Counted from the first letter of the stretch, positions 1 through 9,464 are shown. The stretch: DNA of 46,378 nucleotides from Sphingomonas sp. LaA6.9 (GCF_022601895.1 NZ_JAKVIO010000035.1:1-46378), one strand, 5' to 3'. Notes: generated by a model from the sequence alone, not told the origin. Made by a program: numbers and translations.

Positions 1-883
1 CCTCGGCGAAGAAATGGGTTTCAACCGGAATCTTCTTCGCCTTCAGCGCGTCGCGCAGAAGAAGCGAATTTTCGATCACCACCGACAGGTCATCCTCGGC
101 ATGAACAAGGAAGCAGGGCGGGGTGTCCACAGCGATATTGAGGTGCGGCGCATGCGCGGCCTCGATCGCGGGCGTGGCATCGGTGCCGATCAGGTTGCGG
201 CGCGATCCCTCATGCGCCGTCGGCAGGGTCATCGAGATAACGGGGTAGATCGGCGCCGCAAGCGCCGGGCGCGGCGAAAGCCGGTCCGCGGCGTCGACGG
301 CGGCATAGGTCGGGGTGGCGAAGCGCGCGGCAAGGTCGGCGCACAGATGGCCGCCCGCCGAAAAGCCGAGAGCGGCGACACGCTCCGGGTCTATGCCATA
401 ATGCGCGGCGCGGTGCCGGATCAGTCGCATTGCGCGCTGCGCATCCGAAAGCGGCGTGTCGGGGCCCGCCGCCCAGCCTTGATGCGGCAGGCGATAGAAG
501 AGGACGAATGCGGTGATGCCACGCTCGGCGAGCCACCGGCCGAGCTCATAGCCCTCCTTGTCGATCACCACCCAGCTATAGCCACCGCCCGGCGAGATCA
601 GCACCGCCGCGCCATTGGGGCGTTCCGGCCGGAACACCTCCATTCGCGGGCGCGAAATTCCGAGCATGGCACGATCGTGCAAGCCCGGATCGGTGCTGCG
701 TTCGTTGATCGTTTCGACGGGCGGTTTCGCCGGCATCCCGGGCGCACCGTTCGGCCAGAGCTCGATCGTCTCGTTCGGCACCTGCGCGCTGGCCGGGAGT
801 GACGGCTGCTGCGCTCGAGCCCGTGCAGCAAGTCCAGCGGCTGCAAGACTGCCGAGAAGCGCGGTGCGCCTGTCGAGTGTCAT
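1..883 (-). CDS. Exported alpha/beta-hydrolase, acetyl-esterase type (3' end cut by window)
   Basis: The first 294 codons run off the left edge without a stop. The N-terminus MTLDRRTALLGSL followed by an Ala-rich stretch and ARAQ looks like a twin-arginine or lipid-free export signal ending near residue 25. The nucleophile elbow GFSAGG puts Ser175 as catalytic serine. An oxyanion-type SPGGGY segment lies at about 98-102, and HAEDD at 261-265 is the likely acid region. The catalytic His would lie beyond the window. This is the arrangement of small polysaccharide de-acetylases and esterases (BD-FAE/acetyl-xylan or pectin acetyl-esterase-like). Its ATG overlaps the stop of the upstream GH43 gene (ATGA, 880-883), so the two are translationally coupled. 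I infer removal of acetyl groups from the plant polysaccharide handled by this locus. The exact ester substrate cannot be told. Confidence 0.85.
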   Translation of the reverse strand, partial: MTLDRRTALLGSLAAAGLAARARAQQPSLPASAQVPNETIELWPNGAPGMPAKPPVETINERSTDPGLHDRAMLGISRPRMEVFRPERPNGAAVLISPGGGYSWVVIDKEGYELGRWLAERGITAFVLFYRLPHQGWAAGPDTPLSDAQRAMRLIRHRAAHYGIDPERVAALGFSAGGHLCADLAARFATPTYAAVDAADRLSPRPALAAPIYPVISMTLPTAHEGSRRNLIGTDATPAIEAAHAPHLNIAVDTPPCFLVHAEDDLSVVIENSLLLRDALKAKKIPVETHFFAE

Positions 884-2517
884 GGCAGCGCCCGATAGCT
901 GAAATTGGCGAAGCGCGCCTCACCCGCGCCAGCCGCATAGAGCGCGGGACGCAGGCTCAGAAAGTCATAGGCCACATTATGGTGATAGCCCGAGACTTCC
1001 ATCTGGACGTCGAATTTCTGCCAGCTCGCACCCTTGTCGGTGCTGGTGTGGATCGTCAGGATATTGTGGTCGTTGGTGAGCCTCAGCCGTAATGCGCGAA
1101 CCGCGCCCGTCGCGGTGTCGCGCTGCCCCGGCACCGCGCCGCGCGGGCGCTGCAGCCCATAGCGGTGCATCACCAGCCCCTTGTCGCCGAGCCCGAGCCC
1201 CGCATAGAGGCGGCGGTTGTAGAAGAGCAGCATCCCCGCCTCGGCGCCCGGATCGACCTCGATATCCGCCTCGAAACGGTAGGCCTGATCGCCCGCGAGA
1301 CAGGTAATGGGCGAGCAGTCGCTCGGGCTGGTCCCCTTGCCTTTGACATGCAGCACGTCGCCCGCGCGCCGCACGCGTTTCATCTCTTCGGGTTTCGGAT
1401 CGTAGAAGCTCCACTGGATGCCGAACTTGTCCTTCGAGAAGTCGTCGCTGAGCGGCATGCCGTGCGGCTGGGGTCCCAGATCGACGGGCTTGGCGATGGG
1501 ATTCGAAAGGTCGCCGCCCAGCGGCTTCACCCAGCCATCGGCCGTCCATTCGATCGGCTCGAGCAGCGTCTGGCGACCGAGCGTCCAGTAGCCGTTCTCA
1601 TAGCCGTGATAGATCATCCACCATTTGCCGCCGGGGCCCTCGAAGATCGTCGCATGCCCGCGCGACCACCATTTCTCGGCGGCCGACTTCGTCTTGATGA
1701 CCGGGTTGTTGGGCGCGTTCTCCCAGGGACCATCGACCGAGCGCGAACGCGCCATGATGACCATGTGCCCCGTGGGCGGCCCCGCAGTGCCGCCGACCGC
1801 GAGGATCATGTAATACCAGTCGCCACGCCTCAGGATCTTGGGGCCCTCGGGTGCGAAAGTCTCCACTACCCAGTCTTCTGGGTAGCGCCAGGGGTCGTAG
1901 ACATGCTCGACCGCGCCCACCGTCGACAGCCCGTCGGGCGCCAGCTTCACGCGGTCGCCGCCCGACAGGAACAGCCAGCGGGTGCCGTCGCTGCCTACTG
2001 CATGGCCGGGGTCGATATGGTCGGGCAGGTTGAGGTCGATCGGCTCCGACCAAGGGCCCTCGATGCGCTCGGCATGGATGACATAGGTCGACTTGCGGTC
2101 CGGAAAACGCGCGGGGATATAGCAATAGAAGCGCCCGCCATGCTTCACCAGCTCGGGCGCCCAGACCGAACCTATCGGCGTTTTCAGCGCGGCGGTGATC
2201 GGGCGCCAGTTCACCAGATCGCGCGAATGCCAGATGACGATGCCGGGATAGGCGTCGAAGCTCGAAAAGGTGAGGTAATAATCCTCGCCGTCCCTGAGGA
2301 TCGTCGGATCGGGGCGATCGCCCGCAAAGACCGGATTGAGGAAGCTGCCATTGCCGAGATCGGCCTTGCGCTGTCCCTCGAAGCCCTGTGCCCAGCGCAT
2401 GTCCGCATGCGGATCGAGCGCGCTCGACGCGGCCGAGCCCTGTGCACGCGCTCCGGGAATGAGCGGCAGCAGCCCGGTGGCCGCCAGCGCCCTGAGGCTG
2501 TCTCTACGATCGAACAC
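880..2517 (-). CDS. Exported glycoside hydrolase family 43 enzyme
   Basis: A 545-residue five-bladed beta-propeller glycosidase with a C-terminal beta-sandwich. The GH43 catalytic set is visible: base Asp70 in GDRPDPTI, pKa-modulating Asp169 in HIDPGH and acid Glu224 in FAPEGP (numbered from the GTG start). Residues from about 360 onward match the concanavalin-like domain often attached to GH43 enzymes. I chose the GTG at 2517 because GGGAGAG lies just upstream and the protein then starts with FDRRDSLRAL, a Tat-like signal. An ATG six codons upstream (2535) is possible but would place the RR motif further in. GH43 enzymes are alpha-L-arabinofuranosidases, arabinanases or beta-xylosidases. With a pectate lyase nearby, arabinan side chains of pectin are a reasonable target, but this is inference. 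It is probably cotranscribed with the esterase that follows. Confidence 0.9.
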   Translation of the reverse strand: MFDRRDSLRALAATGLLPLIPGARAQGSAASSALDPHADMRWAQGFEGQRKADLGNGSFLNPVFAGDRPDPTILRDGEDYYLTFSSFDAYPGIVIWHSRDLVNWRPITAALKTPIGSVWAPELVKHGGRFYCYIPARFPDRKSTYVIHAERIEGPWSEPIDLNLPDHIDPGHAVGSDGTRWLFLSGGDRVKLAPDGLSTVGAVEHVYDPWRYPEDWVVETFAPEGPKILRRGDWYYMILAVGGTAGPPTGHMVIMARSRSVDGPWENAPNNPVIKTKSAAEKWWSRGHATIFEGPGGKWWMIYHGYENGYWTLGRQTLLEPIEWTADGWVKPLGGDLSNPIAKPVDLGPQPHGMPLSDDFSKDKFGIQWSFYDPKPEEMKRVRRAGDVLHVKGKGTSPSDCSPITCLAGDQAYRFEADIEVDPGAEAGMLLFYNRRLYAGLGLGDKGLVMHRYGLQRPRGAVPGQRDTATGAVRALRLRLTNDHNILTIHTSTDKGASWQKFDVQMEVSGYHHNVAYDFLSLRPALYAAGAGEARFANFSYRALP

Positions 2518-2609
2518 TTCACTCTCCCAAAGCAAAGGCCAGCCCTGCCACAGCGATTTCTAGTCAGATGGATTCATCTGGCGACTCGGAAATCGCCGTG
2601 AATCAAGAT

Positions 2610-2652
2610 CATGGAGCGGTCGATCCGACGCAGTTGGATCGACCGCTCCATG
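2610..2652 (-). terminator. Perfect long hairpin downstream of the TonB receptor
   Basis: Arms 2610-2626 and 2636-2652 are exact reverse complements (17 bp) around a 9-base loop. The hairpin lies 49 bases after the receptor stop and about 90 bases before the GH43 start. There is no T-run after it on the minus strand, so it is not a classical intrinsic terminator. It may partly stop or stabilise the receptor transcript, setting a high receptor-to-enzyme ratio. Confidence 0.5.
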
Positions 2653-2700
2653 GTGCGAAGGCTGGCCAGTCATCATTTCATGCGGGGAAGCGCACGAAGA

Positions 2701-5562
2701 TCACATCTTGTACCGCGCGCCGAACAGGATGGTGCGGCCGAAATGGTTGAACTCGTAGTTGCGGTTGGCGTCCTCATCGGTCCAGCGGTCGCGATACTCG
2801 TCGGTCAGGTTGACGCCTTCCAGCGAAAGCTCGATCTGCTCGGTGATCTTGTAGCGAACCGATGCGTCGACATTGATCGTCGAGTTGTAGCCCTCGAAGA
2901 TGTTGCCGGTGCCGCTGTTCTGATCGACATAACCGCTGCGATAGCTGACCGATGCACGCGCACTGAACTTGTCGTCCTCGTAATAGAGCGTGCCGTTATA
3001 CGCCTGCTTGGACACACCGAAGAGCGTCGAGGTGCGCGTCTCGTTGATCAGTGCGCCGCCCGGCACCACCGCAGGCCCCGCAACCACATAGTCCGCGTTG
3101 GAGTCGACGAAGGTCGCGTTCACGATGCCGCCGAAATGCGACCAGAAGCCCGGCAGGAAGGTGAAGGGCGCCTGCAGCGCGATTTCGACGCCCTTAAGGC
3201 TCGCGCCCGCGCCGTTGGTGATCGAGTTGATTGTCCAGAGCTGTCCCTCGGGATTCTGTCCGGCAGGCGAGCTGGGCGGAATGATCGAAGTCGGCAGACC
3301 CGTCGAGGCGAAGGTGCCGCTGCGCGTTTCAGCGACCGGGAAGCTCGCGACGTCCTTTTTGAACAGCGCGACCGAGAAGATCGATTGCGGTGCGAAATAC
3401 CATTCGAACGCCAGATCATAGGCGGTGGCGCGGAACGGATCGAGGAACGGGTTGCCGAAGTTCACGCGATAGTTGAAGCCGTCGACGGTGCCGCCGGGCG
3501 TGAGGTTGCCCAGTGTCGGGCGCGTCACGACATCGGCGATCGCCGCCCGAATGATAATGTCCTCATGCGGGAACAGCGCGAGGTTCGCCGAAGGCAGCCA
3601 GTCCTCATAGCTGCGTTCGACGGTGACCGCGGTGCCGCTGCTCAGGCCCGTGGAGGACTGGTCGGTCTTCACATAGCGCATACCTGCATTGGCGGCATAT
3701 TCGAGCCCGAAGATATCGCCCTTGCCATTGAACTCGAGATAGCCGCCAGTCACCTTTTCGACGACGCTGCGCGTATTGCCCGCATCGACCGTGAGAGGAC
3801 GTTCATACAGCTTCGTAAAGGCCGTGCCCGTGTCCAGATTGGGGATCAGCCACTGCGTTGTCGTGCCCGCCGGTGCTCCGGCCCTGCGCAGCGTGAACAG
3901 CTGGGAAAGCTCGGGCGTTGCCTGGAAGCCGTAGACGGCGGTCGGCCCGACATTGGTGTTGGGCGTGCAGGTGATCGTGCCCAGCACGAGGTCGCGCCCG
4001 CCGGCATTGGGGCAAACCACGGTGTCGCGCAGGAAGCCCTCGGTGTCGAAGCTGAACCGGCGATAGACGCCGCCCGCCTTGACCTGGAAGCCGTCGGTCA
4101 CGTCCCATTCGGTCCGCAGCTGGACCGTCCGGAACTTGTTGACCGTATCCGAGGGGCGGTCGCGGATTTCGGCGAGCTGGAAATTGGCCGGATCTGTGAC
4201 ACTGGTGCCGAAGGTCAGGACCGGATGGCGCGAATTGGTATAGTCATAGTGATAGCCCTGCGCATCACGGTCGTCGAAGACCAGCGTCGTCTCGACGGGG
4301 ATGCTTGCGTCGGACTTGGAGAAGCCGCCGAGCAGCGTGAAGCGGAAGCTGTCCGACAGCTCCTGATCCCAGGTCGCGCCTGCTTGGTAAAATTCGGTCT
4401 TCGACTTGCGCAGATAATGCTCGGTGCGCACCCAGGCGTCGTTGAAGGTGCCGCTGATGAGATTGTTGTCGGCGTCGATCGTATAATCGGTCACGTCGAT
4501 CGAGCGCTCGTTGCTGCGGAACAGCACTTCGCCCCATTTCTCCTCGCGCGTCTCCTTGAAGCTCGAATAGAGGCCGTCGATCGAGAGCTTGGTGCGGTTG
4601 CTCGGCTCCCACTGGATGCTCGCGGTCAGGCCCAGCCGGTCGCGATCGTGACGAATCTCGCCATAGCGCGGGATGCGCGGATGGAACGCAAGCGAGACCG
4701 CGTCGCAGGCCGCATTGCGTCCAGGCGTGTAGACACCGCCGCTATTGGGGCGCGGCGTGGTGCTGGTGGCGCTGGCGAACCAGCATGGCGTTCCATTCAC
4801 CGAATCGAAGCGCGCCTGCGCCCAGCGGACGGTGTTGTTGCCCATCTCGAGCGTCTCGCCCTGCTGATAGGCCGCCGATATCGAGGCGCCGAAGGTGCCG
4901 TCGGGCGATTTCCAGCCGATGAGTCCTGCGAGCCGCGGCCCCAGATCCTCGCTCAGCGTGTTATATTGCGCCTGCGCCGACGCGACGAGCGTCAGCCCGT
5001 CCTTGCCCCCCAGCGGATTGCCCGTGTTGAGGTCGACCACCGCGCCCAGCGAGCCTTCGTCGAGCGAAGCCTCGGCGGTCTTGTGCACGACGATCGAGTT
5101 GAACAGCTCGGACGCGAAGACGTTGAAGTCGAAGGCGCGGTCGCGGTTCGCGCTCGCGCCGTCGGTTGAGGTGGCGACCGTTTCCAGCCCGTTGACGCGG
5201 ACGCGCGTAAACTGCGCGCCAAGGCCGCGCACCGAAATCGCGCGGCCTTCGCCGCCGTCGCGCTGGATCGAGATGCCGGGAATGCGCTGTAGCGATTCGG
5301 CAAGGTTCTGGTCAGGGAACTTCGCGATGTCCTCGGCGACGATCGCGTCGACCGCGCTGACCGAATCGCGCTTCACGTCGAGCGCCGCGTCGAGCGACGC
5401 GCGAAAGCCCGTGACGATGATCTCTTCGGCGTCAGCCCCTGATTCCTGGTCTGCGGGGGCGTCCTGTGCGCTCGCGCCGGTGGCGGCGAGCACGGTGACG
5501 GACGCTGCGCACAATAGCCGCAGCGCGGCGCTCGAACCCTGATGGCGATTGATCACCCGCAT
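2701..5562 (-). CDS. TonB-dependent receptor, oligosaccharide-uptake type
   Basis: A 953-residue outer-membrane receptor. Residues 1-32 are a signal peptide ending in GASAQ. A TonB-box-like EEIIVTGFRASLDAA segment follows, then a plug with IVAEDIAKFPDQNLAESLQ and SVRGLG. The rest is a long beta-barrel ending in FGARYKM. This plug wording is that of the large TonB-receptor family of Xanthomonas, Caulobacter and sphingomonads, many of whose members import plant-polysaccharide fragments. The start is supported by the purine-rich GGGGAGAAGAGGA just before the ATG. It is divergent from the pectate lyase and upstream of the GH43 and esterase genes, so the inferred cargo is pectin- or arabinan-derived oligosaccharide. 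There is no extra N-terminal signalling (STN) domain, so it is a transporter rather than a transducer. Confidence 0.93.
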   Translation of the reverse strand: MRVINRHQGSSAALRLLCAASVTVLAATGASAQDAPADQESGADAEEIIVTGFRASLDAALDVKRDSVSAVDAIVAEDIAKFPDQNLAESLQRIPGISIQRDGGEGRAISVRGLGAQFTRVRVNGLETVATSTDGASANRDRAFDFNVFASELFNSIVVHKTAEASLDEGSLGAVVDLNTGNPLGGKDGLTLVASAQAQYNTLSEDLGPRLAGLIGWKSPDGTFGASISAAYQQGETLEMGNNTVRWAQARFDSVNGTPCWFASATSTTPRPNSGGVYTPGRNAACDAVSLAFHPRIPRYGEIRHDRDRLGLTASIQWEPSNRTKLSIDGLYSSFKETREEKWGEVLFRSNERSIDVTDYTIDADNNLISGTFNDAWVRTEHYLRKSKTEFYQAGATWDQELSDSFRFTLLGGFSKSDASIPVETTLVFDDRDAQGYHYDYTNSRHPVLTFGTSVTDPANFQLAEIRDRPSDTVNKFRTVQLRTEWDVTDGFQVKAGGVYRRFSFDTEGFLRDTVVCPNAGGRDLVLGTITCTPNTNVGPTAVYGFQATPELSQLFTLRRAGAPAGTTTQWLIPNLDTGTAFTKLYERPLTVDAGNTRSVVEKVTGGYLEFNGKGDIFGLEYAANAGMRYVKTDQSSTGLSSGTAVTVERSYEDWLPSANLALFPHEDIIIRAAIADVVTRPTLGNLTPGGTVDGFNYRVNFGNPFLDPFRATAYDLAFEWYFAPQSIFSVALFKKDVASFPVAETRSGTFASTGLPTSIIPPSSPAGQNPEGQLWTINSITNGAGASLKGVEIALQAPFTFLPGFWSHFGGIVNATFVDSNADYVVAGPAVVPGGALINETRTSTLFGVSKQAYNGTLYYEDDKFSARASVSYRSGYVDQNSGTGNIFEGYNSTINVDASVRYKITEQIELSLEGVNLTDEYRDRWTDEDANRNYEFNHFGRTILFGARYKM

Positions 5563-5613
5563 TCCTCTTCTCCCCTTGTGCCGTCGCTTTGTCCGACGGT
5601 CCAGTCATTCCTC

Positions 5614-5636
5614 ACCGGTTATGACACCGGTATCTA
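5614..5636. promoter_or_regulatory. Operator-like site 1 (LacI-type, central CG)
   Basis: TTATGACACCGGT at 5619-5631 recurs exactly, inverted, at 5778-5790. A second ACCGGT hexamer lies at 5614-5619. The palindromic ACCGGT core with a central CG step is typical of LacI-family operators. The regulator is not in the window. Confidence 0.5.
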
Positions 5637-5776
5637 TCCGAGTCGTGACAACGCATTTCGATGCGCTCCCGCGACATAAATTGGGGGAGTTCGGGCTGTT
5701 TCGCGGTGCGGCGGCCCCATCCTCTCCCTGTGCGCCGCATTTGATGCGGTCTTTTTCCGGTCATTTGCGTCTAAGT

Positions 5777-5790
5777 AACCGGTGTCATAA
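5777..5790. promoter_or_regulatory. Operator-like site 2 (inverted copy of site 1)
   Basis: ACCGGTGTCATAA at 5778-5790 is the exact reverse complement of 5619-5631. It lies 59 bases upstream of the pectate lyase start and abuts a weak -35 candidate. Two such copies 159 bp apart, facing opposite genes, suggest joint repression of both divergent transcripts, possibly with DNA looping. Confidence 0.5.
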
Positions 5791-5848
5791 GGACATTGAG
5801 ACGAACCCCCTTCTATGTCAAGAAGGCAATGAGAGAGAGGATGACGTT

Positions 5849-7192
5849 ATGCGGTTGATGTTGTTTCTGTGCCTCACACTGGCGGGTGTCGCCCCTGCAG
5901 CCGCGCAAAAGCCGGCATTTCCTGGCGCGGCTGGCTGGGCGGCAGAGACCAGGGGCGGGCGCAGGGGCCGCATTATCCGCGTGACCACGCTCAATGCCGA
6001 TGGGCCGGGCAGTTTCAGGGCTGCGGTCGAGACGAAGGGGCCAAGGACAGTGGTGTTCGAGGTTGCTGGCGTCATCGACCTCGGGCGCTCGACGCTGACG
6101 ATCACCGAACCCTATCTGACGATCGCAGGGCAGACTGCCCCGTCACCCGGAATCACGATCATTCGCGGCGGGATCGACCTCAAGACGCACGACGTCATCG
6201 TCCGGCATATCCGCGTGCGCCCCGGCGTCGACGGGCAGGCCAAACGCAGCGGCTGGGAGGTCGACGCCTTCTCCACCATCGGCGCCTATAATGTCGTCGT
6301 CGATCACTGCACGATGACATGGGGGCTCGACGAGAATCTCTCCGCCTCGGGCCCGCGCTTCACCGGGAGCACGCCAGCGGACTGGCGCAAGGGGACGTCG
6401 CACAACATTACCTTCTCGTACAATCTGCTTGCCGAGGGGCTGGCGGATGCGAGCCATCCCAAGGGCGAGCACAGCAAGGGCTCGCTCATTCACGACAATG
6501 CTACGGGCATTCTGATCTACCGCAATGTCTATGCGCATAATGTTGAGCGCAGCCCGCTCCTGAAGGGCGGGGTGCAGGCCGCGGTCGTCAACAACCTGAT
6601 CTACGATCCCGGCAAGCGCGCTGTGCACTATAATCTGATGGCGCTCGAATGGGCGGGACAGCCCTATCAGACCGGCGAATTGTCGGCGGTGGGTAATGTG
6701 ATGCGCGGCGGACCCTCGACCGATGAGGGGCTGCCCTTCCTGATGCTCGGTGGCGATGGCGATCTGCGCTATCACGGCCGCGACAACATCGCGGTCGACA
6801 AGCATGGCAAGCCGTTACCGATGTTCGGGCGCTATGGCGAGACGCGTGCGAAACTGATCGAGGTGGAAAAGCCGGTCATCTGGCCGCAGGGTCTCGACGT
6901 GCTGCCCGCGCGCGATGTCGAGACGCATGTCCTCGCCAATGCCGGTGCGCGTCCCTGGGACCGCGACGAACACGATATCCGTGTGCTCTTCTTCGTCGCC
7001 GAAGGCCGCGGCGAGATCATCGACGACGAGAAGCAGGTCGGCGGCTTCCCCGTGTTCGCGGAAACGCGCGCGCCCTTTGTCGAGGCCGACTGGAACCTCG
7101 ACACGATGGAACCCAGATCGGGGCGCTATCCGGGGCAGAAGGGGCCGATCCAGGAAAACCAGTCGGCGCGCGACCGCGCGATGCGCAACTGA
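5849..7192 (+). CDS. Exported pectate lyase-like protein (PL1-type beta-helix)
   Basis: A 447-residue protein with a Sec-type signal peptide (MRLMLFLCLTLAGVAPAAA, cleavage near 19). The mature part opens with PAFPGAAGWAAETRGGRRG, followed by VVFEVAGVIDL and TIAGQTAPSPGI, and VVVDHCTMTWGLDEN at about 149-163. These are hallmarks of right-handed beta-helix pectate lyases (PL1-like; the GQTAP group is common in Bacteroidetes and sphingomonads). The open frame extends 300 bases upstream, but the ATG at 5849 has GAGAGAGAGG eight bases before it and begins the signal peptide. Known members cleave polygalacturonate by beta-elimination using calcium. I infer extracellular or periplasmic pectin cleavage feeding the divergent receptor. 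Catalytic Arg and Ca-binding Asp residues cannot be assigned without alignment. Confidence 0.88.
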   Translation: MRLMLFLCLTLAGVAPAAAQKPAFPGAAGWAAETRGGRRGRIIRVTTLNADGPGSFRAAVETKGPRTVVFEVAGVIDLGRSTLTITEPYLTIAGQTAPSPGITIIRGGIDLKTHDVIVRHIRVRPGVDGQAKRSGWEVDAFSTIGAYNVVVDHCTMTWGLDENLSASGPRFTGSTPADWRKGTSHNITFSYNLLAEGLADASHPKGEHSKGSLIHDNATGILIYRNVYAHNVERSPLLKGGVQAAVVNNLIYDPGKRAVHYNLMALEWAGQPYQTGELSAVGNVMRGGPSTDEGLPFLMLGGDGDLRYHGRDNIAVDKHGKPLPMFGRYGETRAKLIEVEKPVIWPQGLDVLPARDVETHVLANAGARPWDRDEHDIRVLFFVAEGRGEIIDDEKQVGGFPVFAETRAPFVEADWNLDTMEPRSGRYPGQKGPIQENQSARDRAMRN

Positions 7193-7295
7193 GGTTGCAG
7201 CGAGTTGCCCACTTCGGCCAGGTCGCGATTAAGTGATGAGCTTTTTCACGTGCGGCTGACCTTCCTGAACTTCGTCCGATTTCGGACAATGGCGC

Positions 7296-7330
7296 AATAA
7301 AAAGACCCCGCCGGATCGCTCCGGCGGGGC
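7296..7330 (-). terminator. Rho-independent terminator of hppA
   Basis: A ten-base-pair GC stem (arms 7306-7315 and 7320-7329) with a TCGC loop is followed on the minus strand by TCTTTTTATT. It lies 23 bases after the hppA stop and is a classical intrinsic terminator. Confidence 0.9.
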
Positions 7331-7352
7331 ATGAAACGCTCGGGCCTGCGGG

Positions 7353-9464
7353 TCAGGCGGCCGCGTGCGCCAGCGCGGCGAGCAGCAGCAGCGCCACGAT
7401 GTTGGTGATCTTGATCATCGGGTTCACCGCGGGGCCCGCGGTGTCCTTGTAAGGATCGCCCACGGTATCGCCCGTCACCGCGGCCTTGTGGGCTTCGCTG
7501 CCCTTGCCGCCGTGATGGCCGTCCTCGATGAACTTCTTGGCATTGTCCCAGGCGCCGCCGCCCGAGGTCATCGAGATCGCGACGAACAGACCAGAGACGA
7601 TGACGCCGAGCAGCAATGCGCCAAGTGCCGCAAAACCATTGGCCTGCCCCGCGATCGCTGTGATCGTGAAATAGACGACGATCGGCGCGAGCACCGGCAG
7701 CAACGAGGGGATGATCATCTCCTTGATCGCCGCCTTGGTGACGAGGTCCACCGTCCGGGCGTAATCGGGCCGGCTGGTGCCGTCCATGATGCCCTTGTTG
7801 CTCGCGAACTGCTCGCGCACGTCCTTGACGACGTCGCCCGCCGCGCGCCCCACCGCGGTCATCCCCATCGCCCCGAACAGATAGGGCAGCAGCGCGCCGA
7901 GCAGCAGCCCGACGATCACATAGGGGTTCTCGAGGCTGAAGCTCACCTGCAGGTCGGGGAAGAACTCGCGAAGGTCGGTGGTGTAGGCGCTGAACAGCAC
8001 GAGCGCTGCCAGCCCCGCCGAACCGATCGCATAGCCCTTGGTCACCGCCTTGGTGGTGTTGCCCACCGCGTCGAGCGCGTCGGTCTTCTCGCGCACACTG
8101 TCATCGAGCCCCGCCATTTCGGCGATGCCCCCGGCATTGTCGGTGACAGGACCGTAAGCATCCAGTGCGACGACCATGCCCGCCAGCGCGAGCATCGCAG
8201 TCGCCGCGAAGGCGATGCCGATCAGGCCTGCCAGCGAATGGCTGATGATGATGCCCGCGATGATCACGAGCGTCGGCAGCGCGGTCGATTCGAGTGAGAC
8301 CGCAAGACCCTGGATCACATTGGTGCCGTGGCCCGTCTCGGAGGCCTTGGCGATGCTACGGACGGGGCGGTAGTTGGTGCCCGTGTAATATTCGGTGATC
8401 CACACGATGAGCCCGGTGACGCCGAGGCCCACGATCATGGACCAGAACAGGTCCATGCCGGTGAACGCACCCTCACCCGTGAGCCCGCCGCCGATCGCGC
8501 GGTTCATGTCGCCCAGCGTCTGCCAGGTGACGTAGTAGATCGCGGGAACCGAAAGGATCGCAGTGGTCCAAAAGCCCTTGTAGAGCGCGCCCATGATCGA
8601 CTGGCTCGAACCCAGCCGCACCATATAGGTGCCGATGATCGAGGTGATGATGCACACGCCACCGATTGCAAGCGGCAGGCTCATGAGCTGCATCAGCTCC
8701 TCGCCACCCGTCTGGACGAGCAGTGCGGTCAGCACCATCGTGGCGCCGACGGTGACGACATAGGTCTCGAACAGATCGGCGGCCATGCCCGCGCAGTCGC
8801 CGACATTGTCGCCGACATTGTCCGCAATCACCGCGGGGTTGCGCGGATCGTCCTCGGGAATGCCTGCCTCGACCTTGCCGACGAGGTCGGCGCCGACGTC
8901 CGCAGCCTTGGTGAAGATGCCGCCGCCGAGACGCGCGAAGATCGAGATGAGCGAAGCGCCAAATGCCAGCGCCACGAGCGAGTCGATGACGAGGCGGTCA
9001 TCGGGAAGATGCCCCGCGACCGAGGTCAGATACCAGAAGAACACCGAGATCGCGAGCAGTGCGAGGCCGGCAACAAGCATCCCCGTGATCGCGCCCGCGC
9101 GGAAGGCCACGGTCAGGCCGCTTTGCAGGCTGGTGCGTGCGGCCTCTGCAGTGCGGACATTGGAGCGCACCGAGATGTTCATCCCGATGAACCCCGCCGC
9201 GCCCGAGAGTATGGCGCCGATCAGAAAGCCGACGCCCGAGGTGAGCCCGAGGAAATAGGTGACAAGGATTGCGACCACCACGCCGACCATGGCGATGGTG
9301 CGATACTGGCGTCCTAGATAGGCCTTTGCGCCTTCCTGGATCGCGCCTGCGATTTCCTGCATTTTTTCGCTGCCCGCGGGGGCAGCCAACACCTGGCGAC
9401 TGGTTATGAAGCCATAGAGCACGGCCAACAGGCCGCACGCTATGGATATGGTGACTACGGTCAT
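7353..9464 (-). CDS. hppA: Membrane-bound proton-pumping pyrophosphatase, K+-independent type
   Basis: A 703-residue integral membrane protein with about 16 hydrophobic segments. The pyrophosphate-binding signature [19 protein letters not shown] spans residues 205-223. [16 protein letters not shown] and the C-terminal [18 protein letters not shown] carry the other conserved acidic clusters. Lys472 in [10 protein letters not shown] marks the K+-independent subclass; K+-dependent enzymes have Ala there. The enzyme hydrolyses cytoplasmic pyrophosphate and pumps protons outward, conserving energy from biosynthesis. The start ATG has GGGGAAGGA seven bases upstream. It is monocistronic or the last gene of the his-nusB-thiL block, with 137 bases to thiL and its own strong terminator. 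Confidence 0.97.
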   Translation of the reverse strand: MTVVTISIACGLLAVLYGFITSRQVLAAPAGSEKMQEIAGAIQEGAKAYLGRQYRTIAMVGVVVAILVTYFLGLTSGVGFLIGAILSGAAGFIGMNISVRSNVRTAEAARTSLQSGLTVAFRAGAITGMLVAGLALLAISVFFWYLTSVAGHLPDDRLVIDSLVALAFGASLISIFARLGGGIFTKAADVGADLVGKVEAGIPEDDPRNPAVIADNVGDNVGDCAGMAADLFETYVVTVGATMVLTALLVQTGGEELMQLMSLPLAIGGVCIITSIIGTYMVRLGSSQSIMGALYKGFWTTAILSVPAIYYVTWQTLGDMNRAIGGGLTGEGAFTGMDLFWSMIVGLGVTGLIVWITEYYTGTNYRPVRSIAKASETGHGTNVIQGLAVSLESTALPTLVIIAGIIISHSLAGLIGIAFAATAMLALAGMVVALDAYGPVTDNAGGIAEMAGLDDSVREKTDALDAVGNTTKAVTKGYAIGSAGLAALVLFSAYTTDLREFFPDLQVSFSLENPYVIVGLLLGALLPYLFGAMGMTAVGRAAGDVVKDVREQFASNKGIMDGTSRPDYARTVDLVTKAAIKEMIIPSLLPVLAPIVVYFTITAIAGQANGFAALGALLLGVIVSGLFVAISMTSGGGAWDNAKKFIEDGHHGGKGSEAHKAAVTGDTVGDPYKDTAGPAVNPMIKITNIVALLLLAALAHAAA

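Larger units (their letters stand above)
5563..5848. promoter_or_regulatory. Divergent regulatory region of the pectin locus
   Basis: This 286-bp gap separates the start codons of the minus-strand receptor and the plus-strand pectate lyase and must hold both promoters. Besides the two operator-like sites listed separately, a weak plus-strand promoter candidate is AGGACA (5790-5795), 18 bases, then TATGTC (5814-5819), directly abutting the second operator copy. I could not assign a convincing promoter for the receptor. No small gene is seen. Confidence 0.6.

Noticed and set aside
2611-5169. An 852-codon open frame antisense to the first TonB receptor
   Set aside because: It is a mirror of GC-rich codon use in the receptor gene. 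It has no recognisable domain, is Arg-rich, and the opposite strand has clear receptor motifs.
2701-5562. TonB receptor as a FecA-like signal transducer
   Set aside because: There is no STN domain between signal peptide and TonB box, and no sigma or anti-sigma gene nearby.
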